DNA of 64,000 nt from Hypholoma sublateritium FD-334 SS-4 (taxonomy: Eukaryota; Basidiomycota; Agaricomycetes; Agaricales; Strophariaceae), in contig KN817524.1 in NCBI GenBank assembly GCA_000827495.1, positions 560,262 to 624,261 on the forward strand, written 5' to 3'. Position 1 is the stretch's first letter. Every line of letters starts with the position of its first letter. The translations under genes and the position numbers were made by a program. Under the pieces are notes generated by a model that was not told the DNA's origin, did no database searches, and saw only the letters and a program-made list of their open reading frames with translations. Positions 35,451-47,131 of the stretch are shown piece after piece.

Positions 35451-38147
35451 TGGCGCCGCGGAAATGGTGCTGGCAAAGCCGCACACGATGCGCACGCGCG
35501 CCGCCGTGATCGGCGCGCCGGGCCTTTCACGGCGATGGGGGGGTGGGTGGTGACTCAGTGTGGACGACAAGACCGTATCTATGGACGAGAAACTTAAAGT
35601 TAACCCCACCGCGCCACCTCGCGCGCAGTGCTCCATCTCATCTGACTCAGCGGGCGCGAGGAGGGGGGGGGGTGCATGCCGGCATGCACAAGTCCGCCGA
35701 CGCGCTATTTATGCGCGTGCTTTGCAAGCGAGCGAGCGTCAGCGCGGACTCGGAGCGCCGGCGCTTGTGCATTCATTTATTTGCTCATGGACTGCCGCTG
35801 TGTGGGGCCCGCGCGGCCGCGCTGCGGTAAAAATACGGCCTGGGCGCCACTCGTGTGTAGGCGACGCTTGCGGACGGGGCAGGTGGATTTTGCGGGCGAG
35901 GCTGAGGGGTGTTTGTGCACAGTGGCACCGCTTGAGCTCCTGCGCGGTGGCGGGCCGGATGGAATGCGGCGATTTATTAGCAAGTAAGTGCATTAATAAA
36001 TTTTTCATCATCTGGTTGCTCATGAGATATCTGGGGCGTAGGTCACTGGTGGACTTTGTGGGCTGCGCTGCGGGCACAGCGTAGGACGATAGCTGTGGCA
36101 CGCACGTCGTTAGTGGCTGTTGTGGGAGGCGCCGGACCGTATCTTCATTTTACCTCTCAAACTGGACGGTCGGACAAGTGCGCGTTAAAGAACCATCACA
36201 GCTTGCAGAAAACACGCTTCTATAGCAGTTTTTCCAGCGACGATCAAATGATAGAGCAATGCCTTCCAGGTGATATCGACGCACCGCCGGAATGCAGACA
36301 GCCTTAGGATGGACCCCGCGCTCTGGCGGACGACCTACTTCGAGAGTTACACCAGCTCTCTATCGACCTACGGATTGCACGGTACGCAGTGGCCGGCGCG
36401 ACAGCCGCGAGATTAAACGAGGGTGCGGCGCTGCCTCCGCCCTACGCGCGCGCGTACCGCCATCCGGTGCGCCACACAAGCCCCAAGCGCGCCGTCCGTC
36501 CGTCCAGCTGCTCGGAGCTCGGGCAGGTCGCCTGGTGGGCCCGTACAAGCAACGCGCCATTCCATACCGTAACGGTGCCGTGGTGCGCGCCGCCGCTCTA
36601 CCAGGACCTGCCAACCGCCTGCCGTGAATTTGATATTAAGTATTAATTGGTACTTGCGCGGCGGGGAGATTGTTGTGCGGCTGATACTTGCTTTCAATAT
36701 CGGCGCTGGTGGTGGCGGTGGCTGCGCGAACGCCCGGTCTCCGACTCGGCGGGGCGGCGGTGTACTTCGCGGCAGGCAGCCTGGACGACGGGCGAGCGAG
36801 CGCGCTTTCCTTCGCGGCAATATATATGAAATCAAACAGAGGCACCAATCCCTTGCGCGTAATGATCGCCACTCCTACCAGGCGGAGGTTCTTGCGTTCA
36901 TTTAGCGTCCAGCGCAGGCCTGCTTATTGCCTGCACCCCTGCCTCAGGCTGAACGGCAATACGCGGGTCTATTCTTGGTCACCTTTACTTGTACGCTCAG
37001 GCCACCGTGACGTGTGCGCCGGGGGAACCGTCGACCCACAGCGCCCACTACTCACTTGCTGCAGAGCGCATAGAAACCACCCTGTCCGGAGACTGGACCC
37101 CGGGCTTCAATGCCGATACATATGCTACTATGGACCTACTATGGACCAGCATCTGATGCACTGCATATTAATGGACGGCGCAGCACAACCGCTGCTCTGC
37201 CCTCGTCCGCATAGAAGCGCCTACGTGCTGTGTCGTATGGCCGAGCGTTATCAATCCAAGTATCGAGAAGCCCTTCGCAGCCCTCACAGAGCGAACGGTA
37301 CTGATGTAGCACACCATCGCTAAAAAGTAAACAAGCGCAGCAGTTCGCGCCCACCACCCACGATCTGCACACCATGCATGTCAAAATCCGCGTTGTCGCA
37401 TCGCCCATCTTGTTTCGCTCAGACCGTGACGCACAGCGGCGCACCAGCGCGCTATTTGTGGCACGATTAATTGATGCTGCATCACCGGCGCCCAGATCCC
37501 AATACAGCAATTGCCATAGGCGGAAACGCATGAAACAGACAGGTATGTGAGGATGCCTGTCGCTGGCCCGCAAGTTGTCCATTGCACGGCCGGCGATGCG
37601 GAACAAACTTGGACACACCGCTGCGGAACACACGACTGCGAATCGGATGACATACGTCAGAGTCTACATAAAACGGCAGCGCGTCTTTGTCTCGTTACAT
37701 CGCTGTGATTTGCGGCAACGGAACAGTCTAAATACTATATGTTGATTGCACACTGGCACCGGGCGTTTCGCGTCATGTTATTGTATCATACCTACCGAAT
37801 CAAGGTTTGCTTGAACCAAAACATCTATGAGCTCGGAAGTGCAAGTATGTAGGCTAGCCGCAGAGCAACCAAAGCCACCCAGCGAGCGCTTGAAATACTA
37901 CACTGTCCAAGTTCATGCCCCAATTCAACAGCCCAATACCTCATGCACGTTCTTGCAACGATCAGTCACAAAGTTGCTTGAGAGAAAACTTCTTTTATTT
38001 TCTTCTGCGATTAAGCACGGTGTGTAGATAGGGAAATAGAAAATATGCGACGTATGTGGACCCGATGAGCAATGCAAGATGATACAACGATGGAAAAAGA
38101 CAGAGAGCGAAAATATGCATCAAATCACAGCAACCATCTAATCGATC

Positions 38148-40598
38148 TCCTCCATGGCCGAGGTGGAGGCACCTTCAGCAGGCGCAGGCGCGTCGACGGG
38201 AGCAGCGGCCTCAGCAACCTCCTCATCCTCATCGACATCGAGACCGAGGCTAGAAATTTAACGGTAAGAAAATGCAAACATTTATTTATTGGGCGAGTAC
38301 TCACGCAATCATGCGGTAGATGCGCTTGGCGAACGACGTGGGCTCGTCGAGGGTGAAGCCAGAAGTGAGGAGGGCGGTCTCGAACAGAAGATAGGTCAAG
38401 TCGCGGACAGACTTGTCAGCCTTGTCCTCCTTGACCTTGCGCTTCAGCTCCTTGACGATGGCATTGTCAGGGTTGAGCTCGAGCGTCTTCTTCGAGGCCA
38501 TGTACGACGACATGGACGAATCACGGAGGGCTTGAGCCTTCATGATACGCTCCTATGGACAGGTATGTGATCAGGAAGATGAAACAGACACAGAAGAGGC
38601 GCAACACACCATGTTGGAGGACCAGCCGAACTGTCCAGTGACGAGGACACAAGGAGAGTCGGTGATGCGGTTGGAGACAACAACCTTCTCGACCTTATCA
38701 CCAAGGGCATCCTTGACGGTCGTGCAGAGGTCGTTGAACTCCGCAGCTTCGGCTTCGCGGACTTTCTTCTCCTCGTCGGTTTCCTCAAGCTCGAGACCCT
38801 CCTTGGAAACACAGACAAGCTTTTTGCCGTCGAACTCCTTGAGCTGGGTGATGGCGTACTCGTCGATGGGGTCAACGAGGAGGAGCACTTCAAAGCCCTT
38901 CTTCTTGAGGACTTCAAGGAAGGGCGATTCCTTGGTGGCGGCGAGCGATTCACCGGTGAGGTAGTAGATGCTCTTCTGGATCTCGGGCATACGAGTAATG
39001 TAATCTGATATTAAAGTCAGCCTCATTCAATGACGTCCAAGAGGCAAGGCGTACCCTTCAAGGAAGTTTGTTCCTCGGTCGACTTGGTGGAGAAGAAACG
39101 GAGGAACTCAGCAAGCTTGCTGCGGTTCTGTGCATCCTCGTGAACACCGAGCTTGATGTTCTTGCCGAACGCCTCGTAGAACTTGGCGAAGTTATCCTTG
39201 TCTTCAGCGATCTCGCTGAGGAGGTCCATGGTCTTCTTCACCAAGTTCTTGCGGATGACCTTGAGAATCTTGTTCTGCTGAAGGGTCTCACGGGAGATGT
39301 TGAGGGGAAGATCCTCAGAGTCGACGATTCCCTTCACGAAGTTGAGGTACTCGGGAATGAGGTCCTCGCAGTCGTCCATGATGAAGACGCGGCGAACATA
39401 GAGCTTGATGTTGTTGCGCTTCTTCTTGGACTCGAAGAGATCGAAGGGAGCACTAGAGGGAAATAAATACGCAGTCCAATAACGACTAGACGACCACATA
39501 CCGCTTGGGGATGAATAGAATGGCCTTGAACTCAAGTTGTCCCTCAACGGAGAAGTGCTTGACGGCAAGGTGGTCTTCCCAATCGTTGGTCAAGCTCTTG
39601 TAGAAGGAGCCGTATTCCTCTGGGGTGATGTCGGAGGGGTTGCGAGTCCAGATGGGCTTGGTCTTGTTGAGTTCCTCATTCGAGGTCTCCTGCTCCTTGA
39701 CCTTCTTGGTCTTCTTCTTCTTCTCCTCTTCTTCGTCGTCAACTTCCTGGATCTTGGGTTCTTCGCCCTCTTTCACTTCCTCTTCCTCGTCGTCCTCGAC
39801 TTCCTGCGATACTGTTAATTACTGGGCTAGAAAGAGGCAAATAGAACCGACCTTCTCGACCTCCTTGGTGACGGTAAGTTGAATAGGGTAGGAGATGAAC
39901 TCGGAGTGCTTCTTGACGATCTCCTTGATCTTCTTCTCCTCGAGATACTCGAGTTGATCCTCTTTGAGGTAGAGGATGATCTCAGAACCGCGTCCAAGGG
40001 GAGGGTTGACGGTATCGGGAGTGATGGTGAATGTTCCGCCAGCAGCAGACTCCCAAATGTATTGCTCGTCGTCGTTGTGCTTTGAGATGACTTGGACGCG
40101 TTCGGCGACCAGGTATGCAGAGTAGAAACCGACACCGAATTGGCCAATCATGGAAATGTCAGCGCCGGAGCTGAGTGCCTCCATGAAGCCCTAAAGAACG
40201 CGTTAGCAAAAGAAGCGCTTTGGATGAAAATTTTGCTACACACCTTGGTACCAGACTTGGCAATTGTACCGAGGTTGTTGACCATGTCGGCCTTGGTCAT
40301 ACCGATACCCGTGTCGCGGAGGCGGAGAATTTTGTTCTCCTTGTCGGGGGTGATGCGGATGTACAGATCCTTCTCGGTGTCGAGTTGGGATGGGTCGGTG
40401 AGGGAGGCATAACGGATTTTGTCGAGGGCATCGGATCCGTTGGAAATGATCTCTCGCAGGAAAATTTCCTTGTTCGAGTAGAAGGTGTCTGAGAGGGATC
40501 GTTAGATGGGAAGGCGCAGACGCGATCGTGAACTCACTGATAATCAAATCGAGCAGCTGAGAGATCTCAGCCTGGAACCCGAAGCTTTCTGTCGCCAT
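38148..40598 (-). CDS. HSP90: Cytosolic HSP90 chaperone
   Basis: ATP-dependent dimeric chaperone for kinases and other clients. The start is ATG 40598 ([19 protein letters not shown]). GHKL ATPase motifs are visible: [10 protein letters not shown] in the rebuilt exons, [19 protein letters not shown] and [15 protein letters not shown]. An acidic/lysine linker ([15 protein letters not shown]) separates the middle domain ([40 protein letters not shown]). The C-terminal dimerisation region follows. The last residues are MEEID, not the usual MEEVD that binds TPR co-chaperones. Several introns, including in the first exons. Upstream HSEs match heat-shock control. Confidence 0.97.
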
Positions 40599-40667
40599 TT
40601 TGATCTAAACGTTTGTTAGATAGTGTATTGACAAGAGTTGCCAGTAGACAAACTTTTTAGCGGAGGG

Positions 40668-40810
40668 TGAATATATGGAGTGAAGTTGGGTGATGAAAGG
40701 ATAGGCAGCGGCGCGTCGCTACAACTTTATGTATAGGAAAATTAGTTCTCGAAGAATCCGAAACTTGCCTATTTCGGAAGTGGTGGAATTAGGTGTGGAA
40801 ACTTCTAGAA
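40668..40810 (-). promoter_or_regulatory. HSP90 promoter: heat-shock elements and TATA-like box
   Basis: A perfect three-unit heat-shock element, GAA-AC-TTC-TA-GAA, lies at 40798-40810, about 200 bp upstream of the HSP90 start. A weaker one, TTC-TC-GAA followed by two one-mismatch units, lies at 40746-40763. A TATATT-like box is at about 40670-40676. HSF binding is inferred from the inverted GAA/TTC spacing of five bases. Confidence 0.75.
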
Positions 40811-41080
40811 CTATAATCGCCTTCAAGCACTTCCTGCAATCTAATTGATCTTTATCAGGAATGCTCCAGAACAAAAACACAGCGTAAACGCGTAACCCAG
40901 TACAAGGATAACACAGAAAAAAAATACAACAGAATTTTTCATCGATCACTATCTCGTCGCTTTGCATAGCTCGTGCATAGCATAATAAATTTACGGAACT
41001 ACTACACGGCTTATACTATAACTTATAGGAATAATTGGTCAATTCACAATTGTACAAGAAGAGTAAGAACGACGTCGGTT

Positions 41081-44018
41081 TTACGTATTCAAGCTAAAGG
41101 GTGCAGGAATGATGGGACTGGAGCGAGGGGATGAGGGTGGCCCCTGGCGACCTTTGTAGACTTCTACAGCTGCGCGGAGAATTTGGATCTCGTCTTTGAG
41201 GTCCATGTTTTGCTCTTTGAGTGATGCATTTGCAGCTTTCAATGACGCATTCTCCGCTGCGGCTGCAGCAATTTCTTGCGGAAGCGTTGTATTATGATTT
41301 TGATTTCTCTGCTTCAACTTCAGCTGAGCTTCCAAAGTTTGGATTTGGCGACGATAGGCGCTACAGAAACATAAGAAAAAGAGCAAACATATGGAAGGGT
41401 ATATTACCGGGCTTTGTCTTGCATTTCTAATTGACTTTCTTCCATGCTTTCGAGGCGCAGTTGCATTTGCTTATATTGGTTCTGCATTAATTTAATATCG
41501 CCTTCCCGTTCATTTAAATTGGCAAAATCATCCTTCCTAAGAGGTATGTGTTAATTCTCGAGGCATACCGCGTAGAGAAGTACTTGGGAATCTTACCATA
41601 AGCGCTGGATTTTGATATGTTGATCAATCTGCCGCTCGTAATCTTTGAGTCTGTCAATTTTGTGTTGATTTTCTTTGCGCTGTGTCTCGAGTTCGAATAC
41701 CCCTTTCGTAGCATCGGCCAGAAGTTTGCCTTGGGCATCGAAGAGGGCCTGTAATCTGGCAATTGGTGATGTATAAATAAGGGAGATAAAGACGCTCACC
41801 CTTGCATTTTTTTCTGAAGTTCGCAAGTTAGCGGCATCTAAGAACCAGTTTTTCTTTTCTTCGCGTAATTCTTTAAGTTTCTGTTGTAATTCTGTATTCC
41901 AGTCCGCATATTTGTCCTTTGCAGCCGACGCTTGTTGTTTGTGTTCGCGCAATTCCTTTTCGAGATCCGTCACCTGGGTGCGATACTTGCGCAGTTTGTT
42001 ATACTGCGAAGTCGAATTAACGATCAGTTAATTGTCCGTGATGCCGACATACCAAGCCCTGGCGTTCGACCTCCGCAGCCTTGAAAAGGATCCTGTCTTG
42101 GTAAAGCTGGCCGATACGTTTGGCATTTTCGCGAGAAAGCCATAGTTCGAAATTGAGATCATTTCGTAGCAGTAAAACTTCTCGCTGAAGACCGGAAATG
42201 GCTTGAGCTACGTGGGTTGCGTTCTGCTCTTCGTTGAGCGTCTGTAAAGCAGGAGTGCGCGCAGGCGAGCCTGGAGAACTCGAAGGGGAGACTGATGGTG
42301 GAATAAACAGTAGATTGGGCCACTGCTTCGATGGCTGAATTACTTCAAGATCGAGATTAGATTTGAGGGCTATGCTAGTATCTATCATATCCTGCAGGGA
42401 CAGAACAGCCCTTCCTGAAGAAAGATCGATAGGTCGCAGGAACCGAGGTGAGATACCTTGATGTACTTCTTGAGGCTCTTGGATCTTGACATCTTCATGA
42501 ACAATCGATTCTTGAGGCAGAGAGGATGTTCCAGGGATTCCAGAGGCATAACGTCCCTGAAGAGCCACAGCGAGATTTCTGAGGTCGAGCATAATGGTTT
42601 CGCTTACAATCCGAGAGATGCTATAATGGCGCCAAAATTCGGGTTCGGACAACTCGATTATAGCGTCTCGCCATATAAGAAGTGGATGGCAATTGTGTTC
42701 TCGAGCCAAATTCTAGAGCAATGAGTGGTGAGCATGCAAGTCATACGGTGAAGGCTTGATTTACTTCACTTCGTCGGCGGATTTCGTCCTGGTCCAAAGC
42801 GTCCTCCCAGCTTTCAGCATAGGGGCTCTGCAGGCTGCTGTCATTTAAGTATTGCACGGGCGCACGAAGAAACCTTAAAGTGTTAGACGGATAGAGATAA
42901 TATAAAGATGTGAAGTAGGGCCGAGATGAAGGTGGAAGCGATATCGTGGTATCGAAGACCATGTCAAGGCGTTCCCAAGTGATCTCAGGTGCAATGCGAA
43001 GAGGCCGGTTAGTTTCTTTCTCTAGTTCCCGTTCGAAGTCCACGTCTATGTTCTCGTCTGCCGGTATCCTCGCTTTCGCGGCCCGCCGCTCTTTCCAGCA
43101 CATTATCCTAGCGAGAATGGCGAACAGTGTGGGTAATCGTGCTTTTAGATCGTCTGGGGCATATACTGCAAAAAAGGGCAATAATTTCACAATCAAAGTG
43201 ACACCAAGGGTGCATGCTGTTGATGAATTATCCAGAAATAACGATAGAAGCATGTTGTTCATGAGAGGGTGTTGTACGAGGATTTTAACCGAATCGGGGA
43301 AGGATGGCCCGCATGTGAGGAGATTCAGCAAGTTAAAAAGTTGCAAACGCGAAGACGGAGTAGCGAAGTGCTCGTTGATTTCGTCAAACAGAACCTTCAT
43401 TCATGCACGACTAATATTAGATTCGACTACAAACTGTTACTGTTAACTTACCTTTGGACACGTGTCTCCAAATCTCAACAAGAGGTCTTCGAGATTATGT
43501 TTCCAGTGCGTCCGTTGTTGACGTTTTTCGTCATTTAGCTCGGCCCATTCCAAAACGTCGTCGCCAGATCCATCGTTGAATGCGTCGAGTAGATAGAGTT
43601 CCAGAAGTTGTTTGCGAAAGCCTTCGATTTTTTCTGCATATGCTTCGTTGGTCTTTTGCAATGCAGAAATGATGAGATCTTGTGCATGTTTGACAGCTTC
43701 TGTGGCCAATTTTGGTTCACGCAGAGCAGGCCTAAGAACCAGATCGAACCAGGATATCACAGAGGTTGAAGGTAGTATGTCCTTTAGGTGATACAGTATA
43801 GCCAAGAACGTTTCTGCTTGGCGAAGAGATGAATAATCGACGACTTCATGATGGATCGAGTGCAAGTCTTCTTCAAGCTGGAATAACTGAGTTTCGGGGG
43901 TGTCTGAAGATTTGGCTTCGGCTACAAACGTATCTATTAAGCCCAGAAGGTCAGAAAGAGGTGCAGAACCGTCCTTCAATACGACGCGCACTTGACGAGG
44001 GAGGGTAGAGTATGACAT
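41081..44018 (-). CDS. TSC1: Hamartin / TSC1 homologue
   Basis: Subunit of the tuberous sclerosis complex, which with TSC2 restrains Rheb-TORC1 signalling and nutrient uptake. The N-terminal helical-repeat core is recognisable: LSDLLGLIDTFV, HEVVDYSSLRQAETFLAILY, and SSRLQLFNLLNLLTCGPSFP, with STACTLGVTLIVKLLPFFAV. The middle is disordered (PSVSPSSSPGSPARTPAL). The C-terminal half is a long coiled coil built from several exons (ELREHKQQASAAKDKYADW, LQALFDAQGKLLADATKGVF, QIQTLEAQLKLKQRN), as in hamartin. It ends PIIPAPFSLNT. Two ATGs are possible, 44039 and 44018; I prefer the second, which starts MSYSTLPRQVRVVL. Confidence 0.85.
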
Positions 44019-44319
44019 CAGGAACCAGTCAGGAGTCATTCGTTGCGGAGGCAGTATTCAGGAAGATCTGTTTGGCTGTAATGACGTAGTCAATCAAACC
44101 ACATCACGACCAAGCAAATTCCTCTCTGCTCACCATTTGACACGTCGAGCTCGCCGCCCGCCGCATTCCATACCTCTAAGATTCAAGGTGAGGCCGTTCT
44201 CATGATATTCGCCGCCACCACAAACCCCAAATTATCCTCTCTTCGTGGCAAAATGGGGTGGATGTGTGTGCTGGGCATTGGATGACTTTTTCTGACGCGT
44301 CACTCTTCCGGCTGGCTAG

Positions 44320-45087
44320 ATGTCTGCCCACATCGAGGAAGTCCCCTCCGACCACTCTGACCATGAAGGTCACGATCATCACGATCATGACCATGACCAT
44401 GACCATGAGCACGAGGAGGATCCCACTTCCGCCGCCGCTCTTGATAAAATCCAGTCTCGCTCGGAGCGCAAAGCCAGGAAAGCTCTCCTTGGTCTTGGAT
44501 TGAAGAAGGTCCCTGGAATCACCCGTGTCACACTACGAAGGCCCAAGAATGTACGCGTTCAATAGCGTGTGTTGAGAAGAAGTTCTGATCCAGTGAACAA
44601 TAGGTTCTCTTCGTGTTGGCCGCGCCTGAGGTATACAAGTCGCCCAACAGCGACTGTTACATTGTCTTCGGAGAAGCCAAGGTGATAGAGACGCCTAGAG
44701 ACGCGTTTAAATATGTCGCTGACTCGATTTTATTAGATCGAGGACATGAACAGCCAGGCTCAGCTTTCCGCCTCCCAGCAACTCCAGTCTAGCGGTGCCG
44801 GCGTTGCCCCCACCCTCGAGGATTCTGGTGCTGGCGCCGATGACGATGACGATGATATCCCCGATCTTGAGGCGGCTGAAGAAGATGGTCCTCTTGATGA
44901 AACCGGCGTTGACCCAAAAGACATTGATCTTGTCATGCAACAAGTCAACTGCTCGCGAGCGAAAGCTGTGCGAGTGCTGAAGGAAAGTGGCGGAGACTTG
45001 ATCAACGCCAGTGAGTTAATTTCCGAGTGTCTATTTCAACTCTGATCATTAATGCCACCGTTTTTAGTCATGGCCGCGAGCGAGTAG
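44320..45087 (+). CDS. EGD2: Nascent polypeptide-associated complex subunit alpha (NAC-alpha)
   Basis: Ribosome-bound heterodimer partner that shields nascent chains and controls SRP targeting. The start [17 protein letters not shown] leads into a His/Asp tract ([16 protein letters not shown]). The ribosome-contact motif [18 protein letters not shown] follows, then the NAC domain [38 protein letters not shown]. The C-terminal UBA domain ([34 protein letters not shown]) is complete. The last tiny exon, reached by GTGAGT..TTTTAG, encodes the end IMAASE with the stop at 45085-45087. It is divergent from TSC1 with a 300-bp spacer. Confidence 0.95.
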
Positions 45088-45204
45088 ATTTTCAGTCCCC
45101 ATCATCACCATGTTCATTTAGTTATCCAATCATATTGCTTTGTGGAATATCTGAACTTCAGTCATATTCACCCGGTATGAACAAAAAAAATGAAGGCTTT
45201 GCTA

Positions 45205-46182
45205 TCAGGTTTGCCAGAGCTTCAGTTCGACGTAGTAATTAGACCTTTCCCATCCATCTTGTACGACTTCCACACCCCTGATATTTTTGGTGGTACTCTC
45301 AGCTTTTGGTTCGACTTGCAGGCCTAATTCACGAGCAGCTTCGTTCACCAGCCCCACGAGCTCCCCTTTTGCAAACATATGGTAATATCGATTATACACC
45401 CGAGGCGTGGCGCATTTCTCAGTGACTGCGGTTTGTTGCGTTGAGAGCACCCATGGGACAACCACGTCTTTTCCTATAGTTGGGGTAGGGTCTTGGTCTT
45501 CAACCACTTTCCGTTTTGATAGTTCATCTTGCTCTATTGCCCATACGTAAATGAGCACTCGACCTTGATTCGGTGAAACAGATTCCAGGAGGCGCTTAAA
45601 ACTCATGAGATAACACCTGGTAAATTTCTGCTGCACAAAATCTTACTTTAACAGCCGAGCAGCGTCGTTCATGTGTAGCCAGATGATGGATAGTGGCAAT
45701 CGATATTGCATAGTCCTAAATGACTTGTAAATGAGCATGAAAATCACTAAAATATTGACTTACAAAAATTCCGGGGCGCCAGGGATTATCAAGAACGTTT
45801 CCGACCACGACTTCTCGGACGATACCAGTGCTACCGGCTCTTCTAGCGATGTCGAGCAAGTTTTTGCTTCGGTCAAGGCCAATTGTCCAGACTTCGCCTG
45901 GGCGATCTGCAGGGAGAGGCAAATATTTACCATTCCCAGTCCCAGAGTCCAATCCAACCCAACCCGTTGTCAGACTAGCAAGAAAATCAGCGATAATTGG
46001 CCATGGCTATCTTGATATATGTTTAGACACCAAAAATATGGTGACTTCGATGGCAAGTTCACCTTGTATCTCGTTGACGAGAAATGCGAGGCAATTTCCT
46101 CATAGATCATGTGTACGTTCTGATCTTCGTATACCCCTGGATCGCCTTCGACCGTCGCCGATTGCAGCGTACGAGGAGCCAT
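45205..46182 (-). CDS. TRM9: tRNA wobble-uridine methyltransferase TRM9
   Basis: SAM-dependent enzyme that, with Trm112, completes mcm5U34/mcm5s2U34 in tRNAs for Arg and Glu codons; cytosolic. The N-terminus has the TRM9 signature: VYEDQNVHMIYEEIASHFSS followed by TRYKPWPIIADFL. The SAM-binding motif I is VGLDSGTGNGKYLPLP, motif II GLDRSKNLLDIA, and SIATIHHLATHERR marks the catalytic core. The insertion with acidic residues and the terminal SNYYVELKLWQ also match. Introns are short and in frame. The motif-I triplet is DSGTGNGKY where most relatives have DxGCGNGKY, a mild change. Next to ALG13 on the same strand. Confidence 0.92.
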
Positions 46183-46349
46183 GGGCTATCTGGACCGATT
46201 GAACGAGTAGGCGGTTGGATAAGTTTATAAACAAGACGCGCGATGCGCACCAGGCGACGCCGCGGATTCAAATCGGCAAGGGTCGCGAGGTTGAGCGTGA
46301 CAAACGAGAGCACGCCCAAAGCACGCCTTCCCATACATGCATACATTCG

Positions 46350-46979
46350 TTAAATGAAGCCTAATGCCTCGTCTACTATCTTTGCAAATCGGGCCCCCTC
46401 GAACGATGGGAATGTTTTGATGCTTGTCATATCGAGCGCGTCAAGGACAACAGGAAGATCCCTAGCATGGGTCAGGCGCCGCCATCGTAGGCAAATTCAT
46501 CGTGAACATACTCAACAGTCGTGGATATCAGGTATCCCATGGATTGCAGTGTGGACGCAAGCTCTTCTTGGTGGTTGTCCAATAATGTAGGATTGGGTAT
46601 AACGATCATAGCCTTTCCCCTTCTCAATACGTCCAAAATTGTTCCCGAACCTTCAAAATTGCGATGTCAGACTCGACAGAAGCCGCCTTCATTCATCGGG
46701 GACCAGTTCACCTGCATGGCTGATAACAAGGTCTGCTTTCCGATATTCTTCTTCCAAGGATGGCTTGAACTTCCAATACTCGATCTCTATCCCGCACTTC
46801 GTCAGCTTGAGCTTCTCTCCGTCTTCAACAGTATCAGCTAAGTCAAATGCTGAATTCCCGCATTGAACCACGAGAGAATGGAACCCTTTCCGCTGTAAAC
46901 GGGAAAGGAATCTCTCTTGAAACGCAGAGGATACCAAGGTGTCAAAGCGAGTGGATCCCACACTGAGGAAAGCATGCAT
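46350..46979 (-). CDS. ALG13: UDP-GlcNAc transferase catalytic subunit ALG13
   Basis: Catalytic half of the Alg13/Alg14 enzyme adding the second GlcNAc to dolichol-PP-GlcNAc on the cytosolic face of the ER. The start MHAFLSVGSTRFDTLV matches the family (VTVGTTxFDxLI). Next come a central QCGNSAFDL region and ADLVISHAG joined to SGTILDVLRRGKAMIVIPNP, TLLDNHQEELASTL: the glycosyltransferase UDP-GlcNAc-binding signature. It ends FAKIVDEALGFI with TAA at 46352-46350. Length is about 180 residues, usual for Alg13. ALG3 lies 2 kb away on the same strand. Confidence 0.93.
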
Positions 46980-47131
46980 GATTCTTTAAAACTTCAAGAA
47001 GGCAAGATCAAAAATAGTGTTCGAATACGCTACCGCACGCTACATACAACGGCGTCATTATTTTGGGTGCGACCTTACTTTTAAATTCATGCAATGATGA
47101 AACAACCAAAATAATTGCAATGTCTACGTCG

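Larger units (their letters stand above)
33475..38147. other. 4.7-kb interval without a convincing gene, mostly GC/CpG-rich
   Basis: Many frames are open here, but overlapping frames on both strands, lack of family motifs and low-complexity composition argue they are by-products of high GC. The interval contains alternating purine-pyrimidine tracts (34675-34770), a diverged direct duplication (about 34890-35100 and 35250-35450), G-runs (35534-35551, 35662-35671) and frequent GACGCG words. From about 37.3 kb composition returns to normal and leads to the HSP90 3' end. A non-coding RNA, decayed element or unrecognised rapidly evolving gene cannot be excluded. Confidence 0.5.

Noticed and set aside
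34477..35530. Several 200-260-codon frames on both strands around the tandem repeat
   Set aside because: Overlapping frames, low complexity (HACMRR, RTHAC repeats) and no conservation-like features; explained by the repeats.
36688..37323. Open frame of 211 codons in the gene-free interval
   Set aside because: No family pattern, no good intron or start context, mixed composition typical of chance frames in GC-rich sequence.
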